Assembly: GCA_020846975.1 (NCBI GenBank)
Contig: JADLCX010000058.1
Span: forward strand, 62,001-126,000
Source: Phycisphaerales bacterium
GTDB taxonomy: Bacteria; Planctomycetota; Phycisphaerae; Phycisphaerales; UBA1924
DNA length: 64,000 nt
Direction: 5' to 3'
The notes beneath the pieces are model-generated. The model worked only from the letters and a program-made list of their open reading frames with translations. It did no database searches and had not been told where the DNA came from. The translations under genes and the position numbers were made by a program. Position 1 is the stretch's first letter. Every line of letters begins with the position of its first letter. This document shows positions 8,980-19,936 of the stretch, one piece after another.

Positions 8980-9381
8980 TCAGTCGAAGCGGAAGACACC
9001 CTTACGAAGTCCGTATATATACGCGACGACGGTGGTCGCCATGAAGAACAGAATTCGGAAGAGCCAAACCTGGGCGTTGGTGGAGCCGGGATCGAGGTTG
9101 GGGAAGGTGGTTGCCCACGGGTAGAGGAAGATGATCTCGATGTCGAAGACGAGGAAGACCATCGCGATGAGGTAGAAGCGCACGTTGAAGCGCTTGCGGG
9201 CGGTGCCGATGGGGGCCATGCCGGACTCGTAGGTCTGGCCCTTGGTACCGCCATCCCGGCGCGGGCCGATCAATCGGCTGGCGATGACGTTGAACGCTCC
9301 GAAGGTGACCGCCATGGTCAGCAGGAGCATGACGGGGATGTAGGAAGAGACGGCTCCGTCGGCGAGAACGACCTCGATCAT
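8980..9381 (-). CDS. nuoA: NADH-quinone oxidoreductase subunit A
   Basis: A 133-residue membrane subunit of respiratory complex I. Three transmembrane helices are visible; the family core runs YESGMAPIG, KRFNVRFYLIAM, FDIEIIFLYPW, with the acidic residues of the quinone-site loop intact. Its start at 9381 gives the usual short N-terminus. Normally nuoA heads an operon with nuoB-N; here it lies alone, the next gene downstream being the EAL protein, and no other nuo gene is in the window. Confidence 0.93.
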   Translation of the reverse strand: MIEVVLADGAVSSYIPVMLLLTMAVTFGAFNVIASRLIGPRRDGGTKGQTYESGMAPIGTARKRFNVRFYLIAMVFLVFDIEIIFLYPWATTFPNLDPGSTNAQVWLFRILFFMATTVVAYIYGLRKGVFRFD

Positions 9382-9543
9382 GACGGGATGATAGCAAACG
9401 TCGCCCGAAACGTCACTCGGTGACTTGGACGGCCGAACTGCCATTCCGGCAGGCCTGGGGTGGCGGGACGCGGCGGGTGTCAGGCATCGGTGCGTCGGAA
9501 TCGCGCAAAGCCCGCCGCGGATAGGCTTCGCGAAGGTCCCGGC

Positions 9544-9558
9544 TGGCACCGAACTTGC
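9544..9558 (+). promoter_or_regulatory. Sigma-54-type promoter upstream of groEL
   Basis: TGGCAC at 9544-9549 and TTGC at 9555-9558 reproduce the -24/-12 consensus of RpoN, with the GG and GC dinucleotides separated by exactly ten bases. Transcription would start near 9570, leaving a leader of about 80 bases before the groEL ATG at 9649. No CIRCE element (the usual HrcA operator of groE) was seen in the 9381-9649 gap. No enhancer-binding site could be judged by eye. Confidence 0.5.
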
Positions 9559-9648
9559 CTGACGTCACGGGACAACCCGGGCGATCGGTCCATTCCGGCC
9601 CGACGCGCCATCGAACCCACAGGCATTACTCCACGGAGCACGCAACCC

Positions 9649-11409
9649 ATGGCGGTCAAGGAACTCACGTTTGATGTCGAAGCGCGTCAGGCCCTCCTCT
9701 CGGGCGTCGAGAAACTCGCCCGCGCGGTCAAGAGCACGCTGGGGCCCCGCGGCCGGAACGCGATTCTGGACAAGTCATGGGGCGGTCCGTCGGTGACCAA
9801 GGACGGGGTGTCGGTGGCGGAGGAGATCGAACTGCGCGACAAGGCGCAGAACATGGGCGTGCGGCTGGTGAAGGAGGCCGCGAGCAAGACCAGCGACGAT
9901 GCGGGCGACGGGACGACGACCGCGACGGTGCTGGCCGAGGCGCTGTTTCGCGAGGGTCTGAAGTACATCGCGGCGGGCGTGGACGCCAACGCGCTGATCC
10001 GGGGGATGAAGAAGGGCGTCGAGGTCGCGACGGAGGAGATCGGCAGGCTCTCGCAGCCGGTGGATCGCTCGCCGAAGAGTTCGGACATCGCGAACATCGC
10101 GACGATCTCGGCGAACAACGACGCGGAGATCGGCAGGATGATGGCCGATGCCTTCGCGAAGGTGGGCGCGGACGGGGTGATCACGGTCGAGGAGGGCAAG
10201 ACGCAGGACACGATCGTGGACGTCGTGGAGGGCATGCAGTTCGACCGCGGCTTCCTGTCGCCGAACTTCGTGACCAACGTTGACGAGATGACGTGTGAGT
10301 TCGACAAGTGCCTGGTGCTCATCCACGAGGACAAGATCGAGAGCGTGAGCAAACTCATCCCGCTGCTGGAGAAGGTGATGCAGGCGAAGAAGCCCCTGCT
10401 GATCATCGCCGAGGACATCACCGGCGAGGCGCTGAGCACGCTGGTCATCAACAAGCTGCGGGGCACGCTGCAGGTGTGCGCTGTCAAGGCGCCGGGCTAC
10501 GGCGACCGCCGCAAGGCGATGCTCGAGGACATCGCGGTGCTCACCGGTTCGGAGCCGATCATGAAGGACACCGGCGTCGAACTCGACAAGGTCGAGATGA
10601 GCCACCTGGGCATGGCGAAGAAGGTGGAGATCGACGCCGACAACACGACGATCATCGAGGGCGCGGGCGACACCAAGGACATCAAGGCCCGCATCGAGCA
10701 GATCCGTCGCGAGATCGACGTGACGACCAGCGACTATGACCGCGAGAAGCTCCAGGAGCGGCTCGCCAAGCTCGCGGGCGGCGTGGCCCAGATCAACGTC
10801 GGCGCGGCCAGCGAGGCCGAGTTGAAGGAGAAGAAGGCCCGCGTCGAGGATGCGCTGCACGCGACCCGCGCGGCGGTGGCCGAGGGCATCGTCCCCGGCG
10901 GCGGCGTGAGCTTCATCAAGGCCCGCAAGGCCGTGGCGAACATCAAGGAGTACAAGGCCGTCTACGGCGGGAAGGGCGAGGACAAGACCGCCGACGATGT
11001 CGGGCAGGCCAAGTACGACTTCGCCGCGGGCGTCGATGTCGTGTACAAGTCGCTGGCGCTCCCGCTCCAGACGATCGCCGACAACGCCGGGGCCAAGGGC
11101 ACGGTCGTCGTGGCGAAGGTCGAGGAGGGCCAGGACAAGAGCAAGGCGTTCGGCTTCAACGCGCTGACGCTCGAGTACGGCGACCTGCTCAAGCAGGGCG
11201 TCATCACACCCGCCAAGGTTGATCGCTCGGCCCTTCAGAACGCCGCGTCGGTCGCGACCATCCTGCTCGCGGCGGACTGCATCATCACCGAGAAGCCCGG
11301 CGACAAGGACGACCACCACGATCACGGCCACGGTCACGGCGGGGGCGGCATGGGTGGGATGGGCGGCATGGGCGGGATGCCGGGCATGGGCGGTGGGATG
11401 GGGTTCTGA
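9649..11409 (+). CDS. groEL: Chaperonin GroEL, copy 1
   Basis: A 586-residue subunit of the 60 kDa chaperonin that folds proteins with ATP and GroES. The nucleotide loop [10 protein letters not shown], the central [17 protein letters not shown] and the GGGVSFIK hinge are intact. The start at 9649 matches the usual MAxKE/DL N-terminus. The C-terminus carries a GGM-repeat tail, as in canonical GroEL, preceded by an unusual acidic/His stretch [14 protein letters not shown]. There is also an extra loop near residue 430-460 ([11 protein letters not shown]). groES follows 108 bases later, the reverse of the common groES-groEL order. Confidence 0.97.
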   Translation: MAVKELTFDVEARQALLSGVEKLARAVKSTLGPRGRNAILDKSWGGPSVTKDGVSVAEEIELRDKAQNMGVRLVKEAASKTSDDAGDGTTTATVLAEALFREGLKYIAAGVDANALIRGMKKGVEVATEEIGRLSQPVDRSPKSSDIANIATISANNDAEIGRMMADAFAKVGADGVITVEEGKTQDTIVDVVEGMQFDRGFLSPNFVTNVDEMTCEFDKCLVLIHEDKIESVSKLIPLLEKVMQAKKPLLIIAEDITGEALSTLVINKLRGTLQVCAVKAPGYGDRRKAMLEDIAVLTGSEPIMKDTGVELDKVEMSHLGMAKKVEIDADNTTIIEGAGDTKDIKARIEQIRREIDVTTSDYDREKLQERLAKLAGGVAQINVGAASEAELKEKKARVEDALHATRAAVAEGIVPGGGVSFIKARKAVANIKEYKAVYGGKGEDKTADDVGQAKYDFAAGVDVVYKSLALPLQTIADNAGAKGTVVVAKVEEGQDKSKAFGFNALTLEYGDLLKQGVITPAKVDRSALQNAASVATILLAADCIITEKPGDKDDHHDHGHGHGGGGMGGMGGMGGMPGMGGGMGF

Positions 11410-11517
11410 GCCCACCTTCGGTCCCTTCGGCGTCAGAGTTCGATCGTCATCAACCTCAGCCCGGGCAACCGGGCTTCCAAACAACAACCTCTAATCCAAG
11501 ACTTGGGAGATTGCAGC

Positions 11518-11808
11518 ATGGCCATCAAGCCCCTCGAAGATCGCGTCCTTGTCAAGCCCATCGAGAACGAGTCCAAGACCGCCTCGGGCATCTTCCTGCC
11601 CGAGAGCGCGAAGGAGAAGCCCGTCCGCGGCCAGGTTGTCGCCGTGGGTCCCGGCAAGCGACTGGAGAACGGGCAGCGGGCGCAGATGTCGGTGAACAAG
11701 GGCGACACGGTCGTCTACGGCAAGTACGCCGGCACGGAGGTCGAGTTCAAGGGCGACAAGGTGCTCATCCTCCGCGAGTCCGAGCTCCTCGGCATCATCG
11801 AGGGCTGA
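11518..11808 (+). CDS. groES: Co-chaperonin GroES
   Basis: A 96-residue co-chaperonin that caps GroEL and forms the folding cage. The family line MAIKPLEDRVLVKPIENE, the mobile loop KTASGIFLPE (residues about 20-29) and the GDTVVYGKYAGTEVEF core are intact. Its ATG at 11518 follows a purine-rich ACTTGGGAGATTGC. It lies just downstream of groEL1, so it most likely serves that copy, and possibly groEL2 at 15193 too. Confidence 0.97.
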   Translation: MAIKPLEDRVLVKPIENESKTASGIFLPESAKEKPVRGQVVAVGPGKRLENGQRAQMSVNKGDTVVYGKYAGTEVEFKGDKVLILRESELLGIIEG

Positions 11809-11877
11809 TCCGTCGCGGGCGGGCGTAGCCCCCACCACGCGCGGCTGCGCGGCGGGCGGTGGCGACGACAGCGAACC

Positions 11878-12984
11878 ATGGCCGATGCAAGCCTCCCATC
11901 TCCGACCGAGTCGCTGGCCGACAAGGCCCGGGCGGTGATACCGCAATCGGTGCGGGAGGCTCTGCGCCCGCTGGCCTCGAAGGTCGGGCTGGCCAGGTCG
12001 CACGCGGAGTCCGCGGCCGCGTTTCCGAGCGATGCCGACTCGGATGTGCTGCTCGAACTCTCGCGTCCGAGCATCAACGCCCACACCGTGGATATCCGCG
12101 GGCGCGTTCTCAAGTACTTCTTCCTCACCGGCTGCTGGCGATCCGGCACGCACTGGGTGGCGCGGGTGCTCAACCTCCACCCCGCGCTCGGCATCGTCGG
12201 CGAGTTCCACTTCGATCACCTGATCGACGCCTACAAGCGCTACACCGCGACCGATGGCGGGGTTGGGGGGTGGTATCTCGGCCACCGTCCCAACCAGCTG
12301 CGCATCGCGAACGAGGCGATGCAGACGACCATCCGTCGCGCGGTCTACGCCGCGGCGGGTCGAAAACTGACGGCTTCATGGATCGGCGACCACTCGCCGC
12401 GGCGCCTGCAGGAGGCCCTTCCCGGGGCCCGGAACATCGTGGTGGTCCGCGACGGGCGCGATGTGCTGGTGAGCCAGGCGTTCCACAGTCTGCGGGCGAA
12501 GCGGATCGACTGGTTCCGTCCGAGGTTCCGCCCGTTCGCGGGCCGGTACATCGCGGAGTTTCAGGCGAACCCCGACTCGTTCAAGGACGCCAGACGCGGG
12601 TTCCTGACCGAGGAGTCGTGGGTTCGGACGTTGGCCCGCGAGTGGGCGGGCCGGGTTCGTTCGGACCTCGATACCAGGAGGCGGCTGGAAGCCGAGGGCG
12701 CGGCCACGATGGTGGTCGGCTACGAGGACCTGCACCGCAACTTCGAGGAGCGGAGAGTCGAACTGTACCGGTTCTTCGGGCTTGACCCTGAGCAGGCCGA
12801 GGCGCCGACCCATGAGAACAAGGCCCTGCCGGGCTTCAAGCAGGAGACGGTGACGAGCGACAACCGCAAGGGGATTGTCGGCGACTGGATGAACTACTTC
12901 GACGAGAAGACCCGGCGCATCTACCGCGAGGAGGCGGGCGATGCGCTGATCGAACTCGGGTACGAGAAGGACCTGAACTGGTGA
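11878..12984 (+). CDS. Sulfotransferase, first of three tandem copies
   Basis: A 368-residue PAPS-dependent sulfotransferase-fold protein. The 5'-phosphosulfate loop is CWRSGTHWVARVLNLHP (residues about 86-102), and the 3'-phosphate motif is VVRDGRDVLVSQ near residue 187. A C-terminal RKGIVGDWMNYFDE (the GxWKxxF-type PAPS-binding motif) completes the set. The acceptor is unknown; glycans and polysaccharides are usual for this type of bacterial enzyme. It lies between groES and the next paralogue, on the same strand, and ends in the shared ELGYEKDLNW tail. Confidence 0.85.
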   Translation: MADASLPSPTESLADKARAVIPQSVREALRPLASKVGLARSHAESAAAFPSDADSDVLLELSRPSINAHTVDIRGRVLKYFFLTGCWRSGTHWVARVLNLHPALGIVGEFHFDHLIDAYKRYTATDGGVGGWYLGHRPNQLRIANEAMQTTIRRAVYAAAGRKLTASWIGDHSPRRLQEALPGARNIVVVRDGRDVLVSQAFHSLRAKRIDWFRPRFRPFAGRYIAEFQANPDSFKDARRGFLTEESWVRTLAREWAGRVRSDLDTRRRLEAEGAATMVVGYEDLHRNFEERRVELYRFFGLDPEQAEAPTHENKALPGFKQETVTSDNRKGIVGDWMNYFDEKTRRIYREEAGDALIELGYEKDLNW

Positions 12985-13000
12985 TCGCACCTCACGACGC

Positions 13001-14080
13001 ATGACGAGCCAGATCCGACAACTCGCCAGAAAGGTCGTGAACGTGGTGGCGCCGCCGCCGCCCGCGCCGCCGAAGCCGCCGCGCAACGAGCCGCCGGTGC
13101 TCGGCCATCGGGCCGGGATCGACCGGGCCGACTACGGGCTGTCGCTCGAGCAGTCGCTGGGGTGGAAGGAGCGGTTCACGGCCGAGGTGGAGGGGCGCCA
13201 GCACTACATTTTCTTCCTCTGCGGCCACCCGCGTTCGGGCACGCACTGGATGGACAACGTGCTCAACCGTCACCCGAAGGTGATGATCGACGGGGAGTAT
13301 CGCTTCGAGTCGCTCCGTCGCGCCACGGACGACATCACCGGCAGGCACTGGCACGCGGCGTTCCGCGAGCCGATGCGATCCGAGGCGGAGCGGTGCTTCG
13401 AGGACACGGTCCGGCGCGTTGTCGGTGCTTCGTGCAAGCGCAAGCCGGGCGCGCTCTGGCTGGGCGATCGCACGCCGCGGGCTCTGAACGTGTTCCTGAA
13501 GGGGGCTTCGCACTTCCTGATCATCCGCGATCCTCGCGACATCCTGGTCTCGTGGAGCCACCAGGAGCTGAAGAACTCCGGCCACCACTACACGACCGGC
13601 GACTTCGAGAGCCTTTTCGGGCCGCACCGGGCCGAGTTTCTGAAGGACCCCAACTTCTTCAACAAGAACCCGGAACTGCTCCTCTGCCACGAGCGCTGGG
13701 TCAAGACGCTGGCGGGCCGCTGGCGGTTCCACCTTCGGCTCGATCTCGAGGCCCTGAAGCGGATCGAGGCGGGCGAACTGGGCGGCGGGATTCCCGGTCG
13801 CGTGCACGTGGTTCGCTACGAGAAGATCCACGCCGATCCGGAGGGGGAGCGTCGGGCGATGTACGCGTTCCTGGGCGTCGACGAGGCGGAGGCCGAGCCG
13901 CTGACCGAAGAGTCGCGCTCGAAACCGGGATTGGCCAAGGAAGACCCGCACCACATCTACCGCAAGGGACAGGTGGGAGACTGGCAGCGGTTTTTCACGC
14001 CGCAGGCGCGGCAGTGGTTCAAGGAGCAGGCCAACGACACGCTGGTTGAGCTTGGTTACGAGAAGGATGCGAACTGGTGA
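13001..14080 (+). CDS. Sulfotransferase, second tandem copy
   Basis: A 359-residue paralogue of the preceding gene. The PAPS loop is FFLCGHPRSGTHWMDNVLNR (about residues 70-89), the 3'-phosphate motif LIIRDPRDILVSW (about 170-182), and the C-terminal YRKGQVGDWQRFF followed by the ELGYEKDANW tail. Its N-terminus is a Pro-rich stretch not seen in the other two. It starts 17 bases after copy 1 and overlaps copy 3 by four bases, so the three form one unit. Confidence 0.85.
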   Translation: MTSQIRQLARKVVNVVAPPPPAPPKPPRNEPPVLGHRAGIDRADYGLSLEQSLGWKERFTAEVEGRQHYIFFLCGHPRSGTHWMDNVLNRHPKVMIDGEYRFESLRRATDDITGRHWHAAFREPMRSEAERCFEDTVRRVVGASCKRKPGALWLGDRTPRALNVFLKGASHFLIIRDPRDILVSWSHQELKNSGHHYTTGDFESLFGPHRAEFLKDPNFFNKNPELLLCHERWVKTLAGRWRFHLRLDLEALKRIEAGELGGGIPGRVHVVRYEKIHADPEGERRAMYAFLGVDEAEAEPLTEESRSKPGLAKEDPHHIYRKGQVGDWQRFFTPQARQWFKEQANDTLVELGYEKDANW

Positions 14081-15138
14081 GCCTGAACGCGTCCAACCCG
14101 CCGCACCGACTGAACAAGCGGAAGCCGCCGCCGCGGTGGCTGATGCCGGTGATCCGCCCCTACCGGCGGTTGGTGCGCGCCCGCAAGGTAAGGCGAGCGC
14201 GGGTGTTCTTCGTGTGCGGGCACCCCAAGTCGGGGACCAACTGGATCGCCAACCTGATCAACCTGCACCCGCACATGCTGTGCAAGGGCGAACTGCACAT
14301 GCAGCACATCCGGCGCGCGGTGCTGGATCTGCGCGGCAACCCGATCTTCAGGCCCGGACGGAGGATGCGGCCCACGATCGAGCTGCACTTTGCGAGGTTC
14401 GTGCGCGAATGCATGGTCACGATGAACCGCGACCGGCCCGGCGCGTACGTGCTGGGCGACCACAGCCCGCTCCCGCTGATGGAGATGCTGCAGGACCCTG
14501 CGGCGCGGTACATCCACATCACACGCGACGGGCGCGACGTGCTGGTCTCGCACACCTACCACCTGCTCCGCGTCCGCCAGCGGCACTGGATTCCCGCGGA
14601 GGCGCGCGAGGTGTATCGTGAGGCCAAGGCGCGGATCGGGGCCTCGCCGGAATCCGCCCGCGAGCAGGCCCAGTCGCTGCTCTCGTGCGAGGCGTGGGTG
14701 CGTGAGCTGGGATCGCGCTGGGCCGAGCGGGCCCGGATCGATCAGGCCGCGCTCGACAATCCCAACTTCAACCTCGGGACGCGGACGCTGCGGGTCCGGT
14801 ACGAGCGGCTGCACGCCGACATCGACGGTGAGCGGCGCCGGCTCTACGAGTTCCTGGGCGTCGATCCGGGGCTCGCGATGCCGGTCTCGGCGCAGACGCG
14901 CACGCTCCCGGGCCTGGGCGCACCGGGCACGGATCGCGCGGAGAACCCTCGCTCGCTGTACCGCAAGGGCGCGATGGGGGATTGGAAGAACTACCTGAGC
15001 GACAAGGCCCGCCGCTGGTACCACGCGGCGGCGGGTCAGGAACTGATCCGGCTTGGTTACGAGCCGGACGATTCGTGGGCACGCACACAAACCGATGTCG
15101 TCGTCCGCCCGGCCGTGCCGGGTGTGACCGCGGCGTAA
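14077..15138 (+). CDS. Sulfotransferase, third tandem copy
   Basis: A 353-residue paralogue with a GTG start that overlaps the preceding TGA. The PAPS loop FFVCGHPKSGTNWIANLIN begins near residue 45, followed by ITRDGRDVLVSH near 149 and YRKGAMGDWKNYL near 298. It ends in LGYEPDDSW then a Val/Pro-rich extension that its sisters lack. The loop has a Lys in place of the Arg seen in copies 1 and 2, and Asn for His in GTNW, so its acceptor may differ. Confidence 0.85.
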   Translation: MSLNASNPPHRLNKRKPPPRWLMPVIRPYRRLVRARKVRRARVFFVCGHPKSGTNWIANLINLHPHMLCKGELHMQHIRRAVLDLRGNPIFRPGRRMRPTIELHFARFVRECMVTMNRDRPGAYVLGDHSPLPLMEMLQDPAARYIHITRDGRDVLVSHTYHLLRVRQRHWIPAEAREVYREAKARIGASPESAREQAQSLLSCEAWVRELGSRWAERARIDQAALDNPNFNLGTRTLRVRYERLHADIDGERRRLYEFLGVDPGLAMPVSAQTRTLPGLGAPGTDRAENPRSLYRKGAMGDWKNYLSDKARRWYHAAAGQELIRLGYEPDDSWARTQTDVVVRPAVPGVTAA

Positions 15139-15192
15139 ACCCGATTCACGAAACCAGACGCAACCCACCAAGTTACACGGAGACAGCAAGCC

Positions 15193-16806
<1,614 letters not shown>

Positions 16807-16884
16807 TTCGAGGCATTCCCGGCTCCACGGTCGAAACACCGTGGGGCCGATTCGCGATCGCGGCGTTCTCGAAACGAGGTCAAC

Positions 16885-17295
16885 ATGAGCGTCACTCTGT
16901 ACGTCAGTTGCAAGAAAGCCTCGCTGCCCAGCCGTCAGAAGTGGCAGGAGGCGATCAAGTCCGCAGGGTTTGACCTTGTGCTCGACAACTTCGATTGGCG
17001 CACGCACTCGGGCTTTCTGCCCGTCACTTTCGACGGCGAGCGCAGCGGTTTCGAGCTCCTGGTCGAGGACGCCAGGCCGCTGGCCAAGCAACTGCAGGTC
17101 ACGCTCCCCGCGGCGAACGACGTGGTCGTGAGTTTCGGTTTCGGCTCGGACAAGGCCGAGGGCGACGCGGCCGCGTGCGCCTCGGCCTCGCTCGCGCAGT
17201 GCGTCGGCGGCCTGTACTTTGATGAGTACAGCGACGACCTCCTCGACGGCGAGACCGCCATCCACATCGCCCAGGACAGCATCGCGGCCGACTGA
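16885..17295 (+). CDS. Hypothetical protein, 136 residues
   Basis: Small acidic soluble protein with no signal peptide or membrane helix. It has no motif I recognise; its sequence has a Trp-containing block ([17 protein letters not shown]) and an acidic C-terminus ([17 protein letters not shown]). It sits between groEL2 and dnaJ with short gaps on the same strand, so co-expression with chaperones is plausible. It has a good upstream sequence (GAAACGAGGTCAAC) for translation. Possibly an accessory or regulator, but nothing in the sequence proves that. Confidence 0.75.
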   Translation: MSVTLYVSCKKASLPSRQKWQEAIKSAGFDLVLDNFDWRTHSGFLPVTFDGERSGFELLVEDARPLAKQLQVTLPAANDVVVSFGFGSDKAEGDAAACASASLAQCVGGLYFDEYSDDLLDGETAIHIAQDSIAAD

Positions 17296-17321
17296 ACCGC
17301 GAATCCCCGCAAGCACCAGCC

Positions 17322-18476
17322 ATGCCCTCCACGCAGCGCGATTACTACGAAGTCCTCTCCGTCGAACGCACCGTTGACGGCGAAGAGATCAAGCGCGCCT
17401 ACCGCCGCCTGGCGATGAAGTACCACCCGGACCGCAATCCGGGCGATGCCGAGGCCGAGGTGAAGTTCAAGGAGTGCGCGGCGGCCTACGAGGTCCTGTC
17501 CGATCCCGACAAGCGGAAACGCTACGACCAGTACGGCCACGAGGGGCTTCGCGGCGGCGGCGGCCCCGCGCCGCACGACTTCTCCCGCATGGATGTCACG
17601 GACATCTTCTCGATGTTCAACGATATCTTCGGCGGGGGCGGCGGGTTCGGCGGGCGAGGGCGCCAGCAGGGACCGCCGCGAGGGTACGACCTCGAGACCG
17701 AGGTGAGCATCACGCTCGATGACGTGCTCAAGGGGTGCGAGCGAGAGGTGGATTTCACGCGCATGGACGCGTGCGAGAAGTGCGCGGGCTCCGGGGCCAA
17801 GCCGGGGACCAAGCCGGTGGTGTGTCCGACCTGCGGCGGTCAGGGCAAGGTCCAGCAGACCGGCCTGGGCGGGATGTTCCGGATGGTTGTCGGCTGTCCG
17901 AGCTGCGCCGGGCGGGGCAAGGTCATCAAGGAGTTCTGCGAGGGCTGCCGCGGCAAGGGGCGCGTGCCCAAGAAGCGCAAACTGAGCGTGCGGATCCCCG
18001 CGGGGATCGGCGATGGCCAGGCCGTGCGTGTCCGGGGCGAGGGCGAACCGCCGCCGATCGAGGTCTCGGCCAACGGCGAGGGGATGCGAGGCGACCTGCA
18101 CGTGGTTGTGCGGATCGAGGATCACGAGGCGTTCCAGCGCGAGGGCGAGCACCTGCTCATGGAACTGCCGATCTCGTTCGCGCAGGCGGCGCTGGGGTCG
18201 GAGGTCGATGTTCCTTCGCTGGACGGCCCGAAGAAGCTGACGGTTCCGCGCGGTACGCAGCACGGGACGCCGTTCAAGATGCCGGGGCTGGGGCTGCCGC
18301 GGCTGCAATCGCCCTCGCGCGGCGACCTGGTCGTGGTCGTCAACGTCGAGATCCCGAAGAAACTGACTCCGCCGCAGGAGAAACTGCTGCGCGACTACGC
18401 GGCCGGCGATGGCACATCGGTGCTCCCCGAGGAGCAGGGATTCTGGAAGAACATCAAGGACAAACTGAAGGGATGA
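17322..18476 (+). CDS. dnaJ: DnaJ co-chaperone
   Basis: A 384-residue type I (class A) J-protein that stimulates DnaK. The J domain (residues about 7-70) has the HPD motif in [10 protein letters not shown]; a Gly/Phe-rich linker follows ([10 protein letters not shown]); then four CxxCxGxG zinc-binding repeats ([32 protein letters not shown]), and a C-terminal beta-sandwich with GGDL/RGDLVV segments. Its grpE partner follows within 49 bases; dnaK is not in this window. Confidence 0.97.
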   Translation: MPSTQRDYYEVLSVERTVDGEEIKRAYRRLAMKYHPDRNPGDAEAEVKFKECAAAYEVLSDPDKRKRYDQYGHEGLRGGGGPAPHDFSRMDVTDIFSMFNDIFGGGGGFGGRGRQQGPPRGYDLETEVSITLDDVLKGCEREVDFTRMDACEKCAGSGAKPGTKPVVCPTCGGQGKVQQTGLGGMFRMVVGCPSCAGRGKVIKEFCEGCRGKGRVPKKRKLSVRIPAGIGDGQAVRVRGEGEPPPIEVSANGEGMRGDLHVVVRIEDHEAFQREGEHLLMELPISFAQAALGSEVDVPSLDGPKKLTVPRGTQHGTPFKMPGLGLPRLQSPSRGDLVVVVNVEIPKKLTPPQEKLLRDYAAGDGTSVLPEEQGFWKNIKDKLKG

Positions 18477-18524
18477 CCATCGGCGCCGGTGATTCGACCG
18501 GCCAGCGATCGAAGGGGTTCAACC

Positions 18525-19145
18525 ATGTTCGGCAAGAAACCAACCAATCCCTCGTCGAGCCCGGAAACGCCGCCGCGCGACCCGAAGGCGGAGTCGGGCG
18601 CGCCGGAAGGGCAGGCCGGGTATATCCCGATCGACGACTTCGCGGACATCGAGGCGATGGCCGAGGGCGCCGAGCCCGAGGCCGGCAAGACCGACGCCGC
18701 GCTGTCGCAGCTGCGGGCCGAGCTGGACGATGTCAACGACCGCTGGCGCCGCGCGCTGGCCGACTTTCAGAACTACCAGCGACGTGCGCTGCAGAACGAG
18801 CAGGAAGCGCGTCGGCAGGGCGTGATCGCGGTCCTGGGCAGCATGATCCCCGTGCTGGACCACTTCGACCTCGCGCTCTCGCAGAAGCCTGCCGACGCCG
18901 CCGCCGCGAGCATCATCGAGGGCGTCAAGGTCATCCGCGGCGAGATGATCAAGGCCCTGGAAGCGCACGGGGTGAGGCTCATCAACCCCGCGCCGAACGC
19001 CGAGTTCGATCCCAACAAGCACGCCGCGCTCATGCGGCAGGCCGCTGAGGGTGTGGAGCCCGGACGCATCAGCGCGGTCTTCCAGCCGGGCTACGAGCTC
19101 TTCGACCGCCTCGTCCGCGCCGCGAAGGTCGCCGTCGCCCCCTGA
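18525..19145 (+). CDS. grpE: GrpE nucleotide exchange factor
   Basis: A 206-residue homologue of the DnaK nucleotide-exchange factor. The long helical N-terminus (about residues 65-120) has LRAELDDVNDRWRRALADFQ, and the beta-domain at the C-terminus has the GVEPGRISAVFQPGYEL signature of the family. The start at 18525 follows GAAGGGG. The N-terminal 60 residues are acidic, low in complexity and not conserved in the family. It is part of the dnaJ-grpE-zinc-ribbon-acpS run of same-strand genes. Confidence 0.93.
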   Translation: MFGKKPTNPSSSPETPPRDPKAESGAPEGQAGYIPIDDFADIEAMAEGAEPEAGKTDAALSQLRAELDDVNDRWRRALADFQNYQRRALQNEQEARRQGVIAVLGSMIPVLDHFDLALSQKPADAAAASIIEGVKVIRGEMIKALEAHGVRLINPAPNAEFDPNKHAALMRQAAEGVEPGRISAVFQPGYELFDRLVRAAKVAVAP

Positions 19146-19152
19146 TCCCGCC

Positions 19153-19515
19153 ATGCCCACCTACGAGTACCAGTGCAAGTCGTGCGAGCACCGCTTCGAG
19201 CGGTTCCAGTCGATCAAGGACTCGGCGCTCCGCAAGTGCCCCGAGTGCGGGAAGAACACGCTCGAGCGGCTGATCGGCACCGGCGCGGCGGTGCTGTTCA
19301 AGGGCTCGGGGTTCTACCAGACCGACTACCGGTCAGAGTCGTACAGGAAATCGGCCGAGGCGGACAAGCCCGCGTCGAGCGAGAACAAGAGCGACAAGCC
19401 GGCGGAGAACAAGCCGGAATCCAAGGCCGCGCCGGCCAGCGCGGAGAAGCCCGCGCGAGCGGAAAAGCCGGCCGCGAAACCGGCGGGTGAGAAGGCCAAG
19501 AAGCCCAAGCCGTGA
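19153..19515 (+). CDS. FmdB-family zinc-ribbon protein
   Basis: A 120-residue protein starting MPTYEYQCKSCEHRFE. The two Cys pairs, CKSC near residues 8-11 and CPEC at about 30-33, form the small zinc ribbon of the FmdB family, whose role is uncertain (often described as regulatory). It has a long Lys/Ala/Pro/Ser-rich tail (residues about 68-120) that is low-complexity and may be disordered. Its stop overlaps the start of acpS. Confidence 0.85.
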   Translation: MPTYEYQCKSCEHRFERFQSIKDSALRKCPECGKNTLERLIGTGAAVLFKGSGFYQTDYRSESYRKSAEADKPASSENKSDKPAENKPESKAAPASAEKPARAEKPAAKPAGEKAKKPKP

Positions 19516-19925
19516 TGCCCGCGCCCGCGGACGAACCGCCCATGGAGATCATCGGCCACGGCATCGACATTGTCTCGGTCGCGCGGATCGGCGCGATGGT
19601 GACCGACCACCCGGACCGGTTTCTGGAGCGGTGCTTCACGGCGGATGAACGCGACTACCAGTCGGGCTCGAAGCGGTACCACGAGCACATCGCGGCGAGG
19701 TTCGCGGCGAAGGAAGCCGTGATGAAGGCGCTGGGCACGGGCTTGGCCGACGGGATCGGTTGGACGGAGATCGAGGTGGTCCGGTCGGCACGAGGGGAGC
19801 CGGGACTGCGTCTGTACGGCCGCGCGGCGGAGATCGCCGTCGAGCGCGGCATCCATCGGTGGTTCATCTCGCTGAGCCACACGACGGACATGGCGATCGC
19901 GTCGGTGCTGGCGATCGGGAGATAG
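19515..19925 (+). CDS. acpS: Holo-acyl carrier protein synthase
   Basis: Transfers the 4'-phosphopantetheine arm from CoA to acyl carrier protein. The family pattern GHGIDIVSVARI near the start (magnesium-binding Asp) and RFAAKEAVMKALGTG in the middle (catalytic Glu/Lys) are present, with a typical length near 125 residues. Several starts compete: a GTG at 19512, an ATG at 19515 that overlaps the upstream TGA, or an internal ATG at 19542 that begins MEIIGHGID, which fits the family best. The coordinates here use the ATG at 19515. Confidence 0.93.
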   Translation: MPAPADEPPMEIIGHGIDIVSVARIGAMVTDHPDRFLERCFTADERDYQSGSKRYHEHIAARFAAKEAVMKALGTGLADGIGWTEIEVVRSARGEPGLRLYGRAAEIAVERGIHRWFISLSHTTDMAIASVLAIGR

Positions 19926-19936
19926 CCGGGGGCGGG

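Noticed and set aside
9381-9649. A CIRCE/HrcA operator upstream of groEL1.
   Set aside because: No TTAGCACTC-N9-GAGTGCTAA-like inverted repeat is present in the gap.
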